From Closterium sp. NIES-65 (lineage: Eukaryota > Streptophyta > Zygnematophyceae > Desmidiales > Closteriaceae): a stretch of 64,000 nt of DNA. Positions 63,537 through 64,000 of the stretch are shown here, piece after piece. Made by a program: the position numbers and the translations under genes. Position 1 is the stretch's first letter; the number at the start of each line of letters is the position of its first letter. The stretch is from NCBI GenBank assembly GCA_948144175.1, contig CANXME010002181.1, positions 186,001 to 250,000 of the forward strand, given 5' to 3'. The notes under the pieces were generated by a model, which saw only the letters and a list, made by a program, of their open reading frames with translations, did no database searches and was not told where the DNA came from.

Positions 63537-64000
63537 GGTAGTCACGGTGAGCAGCAACGTGCAGCAGTACCCGAAGAGTGGTCATCTTCGGGGTAGGGGA
63601 GAAGGTCTGAAAGTAGTCAACTCCCTGCCGCTGACTGAAGCCTCGAGCCAAGCCTCGCGCCTTGAAGACAGGCGGAGAACTCGGCGGCCGCTTCACCCTG
63701 AAAATCCACATGCCACTGACGATGTTCGCCCCAGGTGGGGGAACCTCGTCAACGTAGGTGCCTATGGACTTCTAGGAAGCCATCTCTGCGTCCATGGCTA
63801 AGTGCCACTATGAGGAGTAGGGACCCTCGATCGCCTCAGCGTACGATCGAGGAGTCGGGATGTCTGGTGCATCCGGGTCTCCCTCAGGGGCAATCAGCGT
63901 GGATATGAGATGAGGCAAAGCAGCAGCAAAACACTGGAACTCCTCTTGCCTGTCCTCAAGGACGTCCGTGCTAAGAGCACACTCACCCCCGACGGACGGA
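63537..64000 (-). pseudogene. Fragment L: copia RT N-terminus, continuing past the window
   Basis: Reverse-strand MWIFRVKRPPSSPPVFKARG, FSQRQGVDYFQTFSPTPKMT and VLLHVAAHRDY end at a sharp junction with the gag of element K. Upstream it reads PTPRSYAEAIEGPYSS with TAG codons near 63773 and 63810. It belongs to the A/E family and runs off the right edge. Confidence 0.88.

Overview
The window looks like a repeat-rich nuclear segment of a green plant-lineage genome, most plausibly a non-seed streptophyte (for example a charophyte or zygnematophyte alga). The grounds are a plant-type (CCCTAAA)n tract, copia LTR elements primed by initiator tRNA-Met, a spliced plant-style LRR receptor kinase with 72-nt LRR exons, an endonuclease-less Penelope-like element and GC-rich coding sequence. 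The organism is inference. I see no intact host gene and no rRNA, tRNA or CRISPR.

Layout. 1-16148 is a three-level nest. A reverse copia element (D, running off the left edge) was split by an 829-bp-LTR copia element (C, 2253-15669, target duplication AGGGC). C was split by a short-LTR copia element (A, 3898-11245, target duplication GACCC, identical 139-bp LTRs). 16390-18300 is a decayed Penelope-like element with a hammerhead-like motif at its 3' end. 18490-21200 is a reverse hAT transposase pseudogene, broken by a 165-bp MITE-like inverted repeat and by a non-autonomous 1.65-kb element (B, 18876-20529, target duplication ACGCC) that keeps only the cis signals of the A family. 21240-23400 is mostly unassigned.

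23408-44104 carries an exploded LRR receptor-like kinase gene: twelve recognisable LRR exons, a Cys-rich/EGF-like ectodomain exon, a transmembrane exon and five kinase exons. Its introns hold a 420-bp alternating purine-pyrimidine tract, a 7.1-kb copia element (E, reverse, target duplication CTATT), 3 kb of (GCCATT)n hexanucleotide array and gypsy and copia pol fragments. An in-frame stop, a frameshift and two lost splice sites mark it as a pseudogene, or at least strongly impaired.

44601-64000 is a graveyard of copia pieces (G, H', I, H, J, K, L), a 1.35-kb polypyrimidine tract and a LINE 3' end.

How parts relate. A, B, D, E, G and K belong to one copia superfamily lineage with 124-139-bp LTRs. 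Each LTR has a TATA-like motif near its edge and a telo-box at a fixed position. In A, B, D and E a hairpin follows the primer-binding site, and a private GC-rich minisatellite leader fills the space before gag (or, in B, the internal region). Gag carries an unusual Cys/His cluster, and a short LREW motif recurs in Gag and in the integrase-RT linker. C and H are two other copia lineages with 829-bp and 511-bp LTRs.
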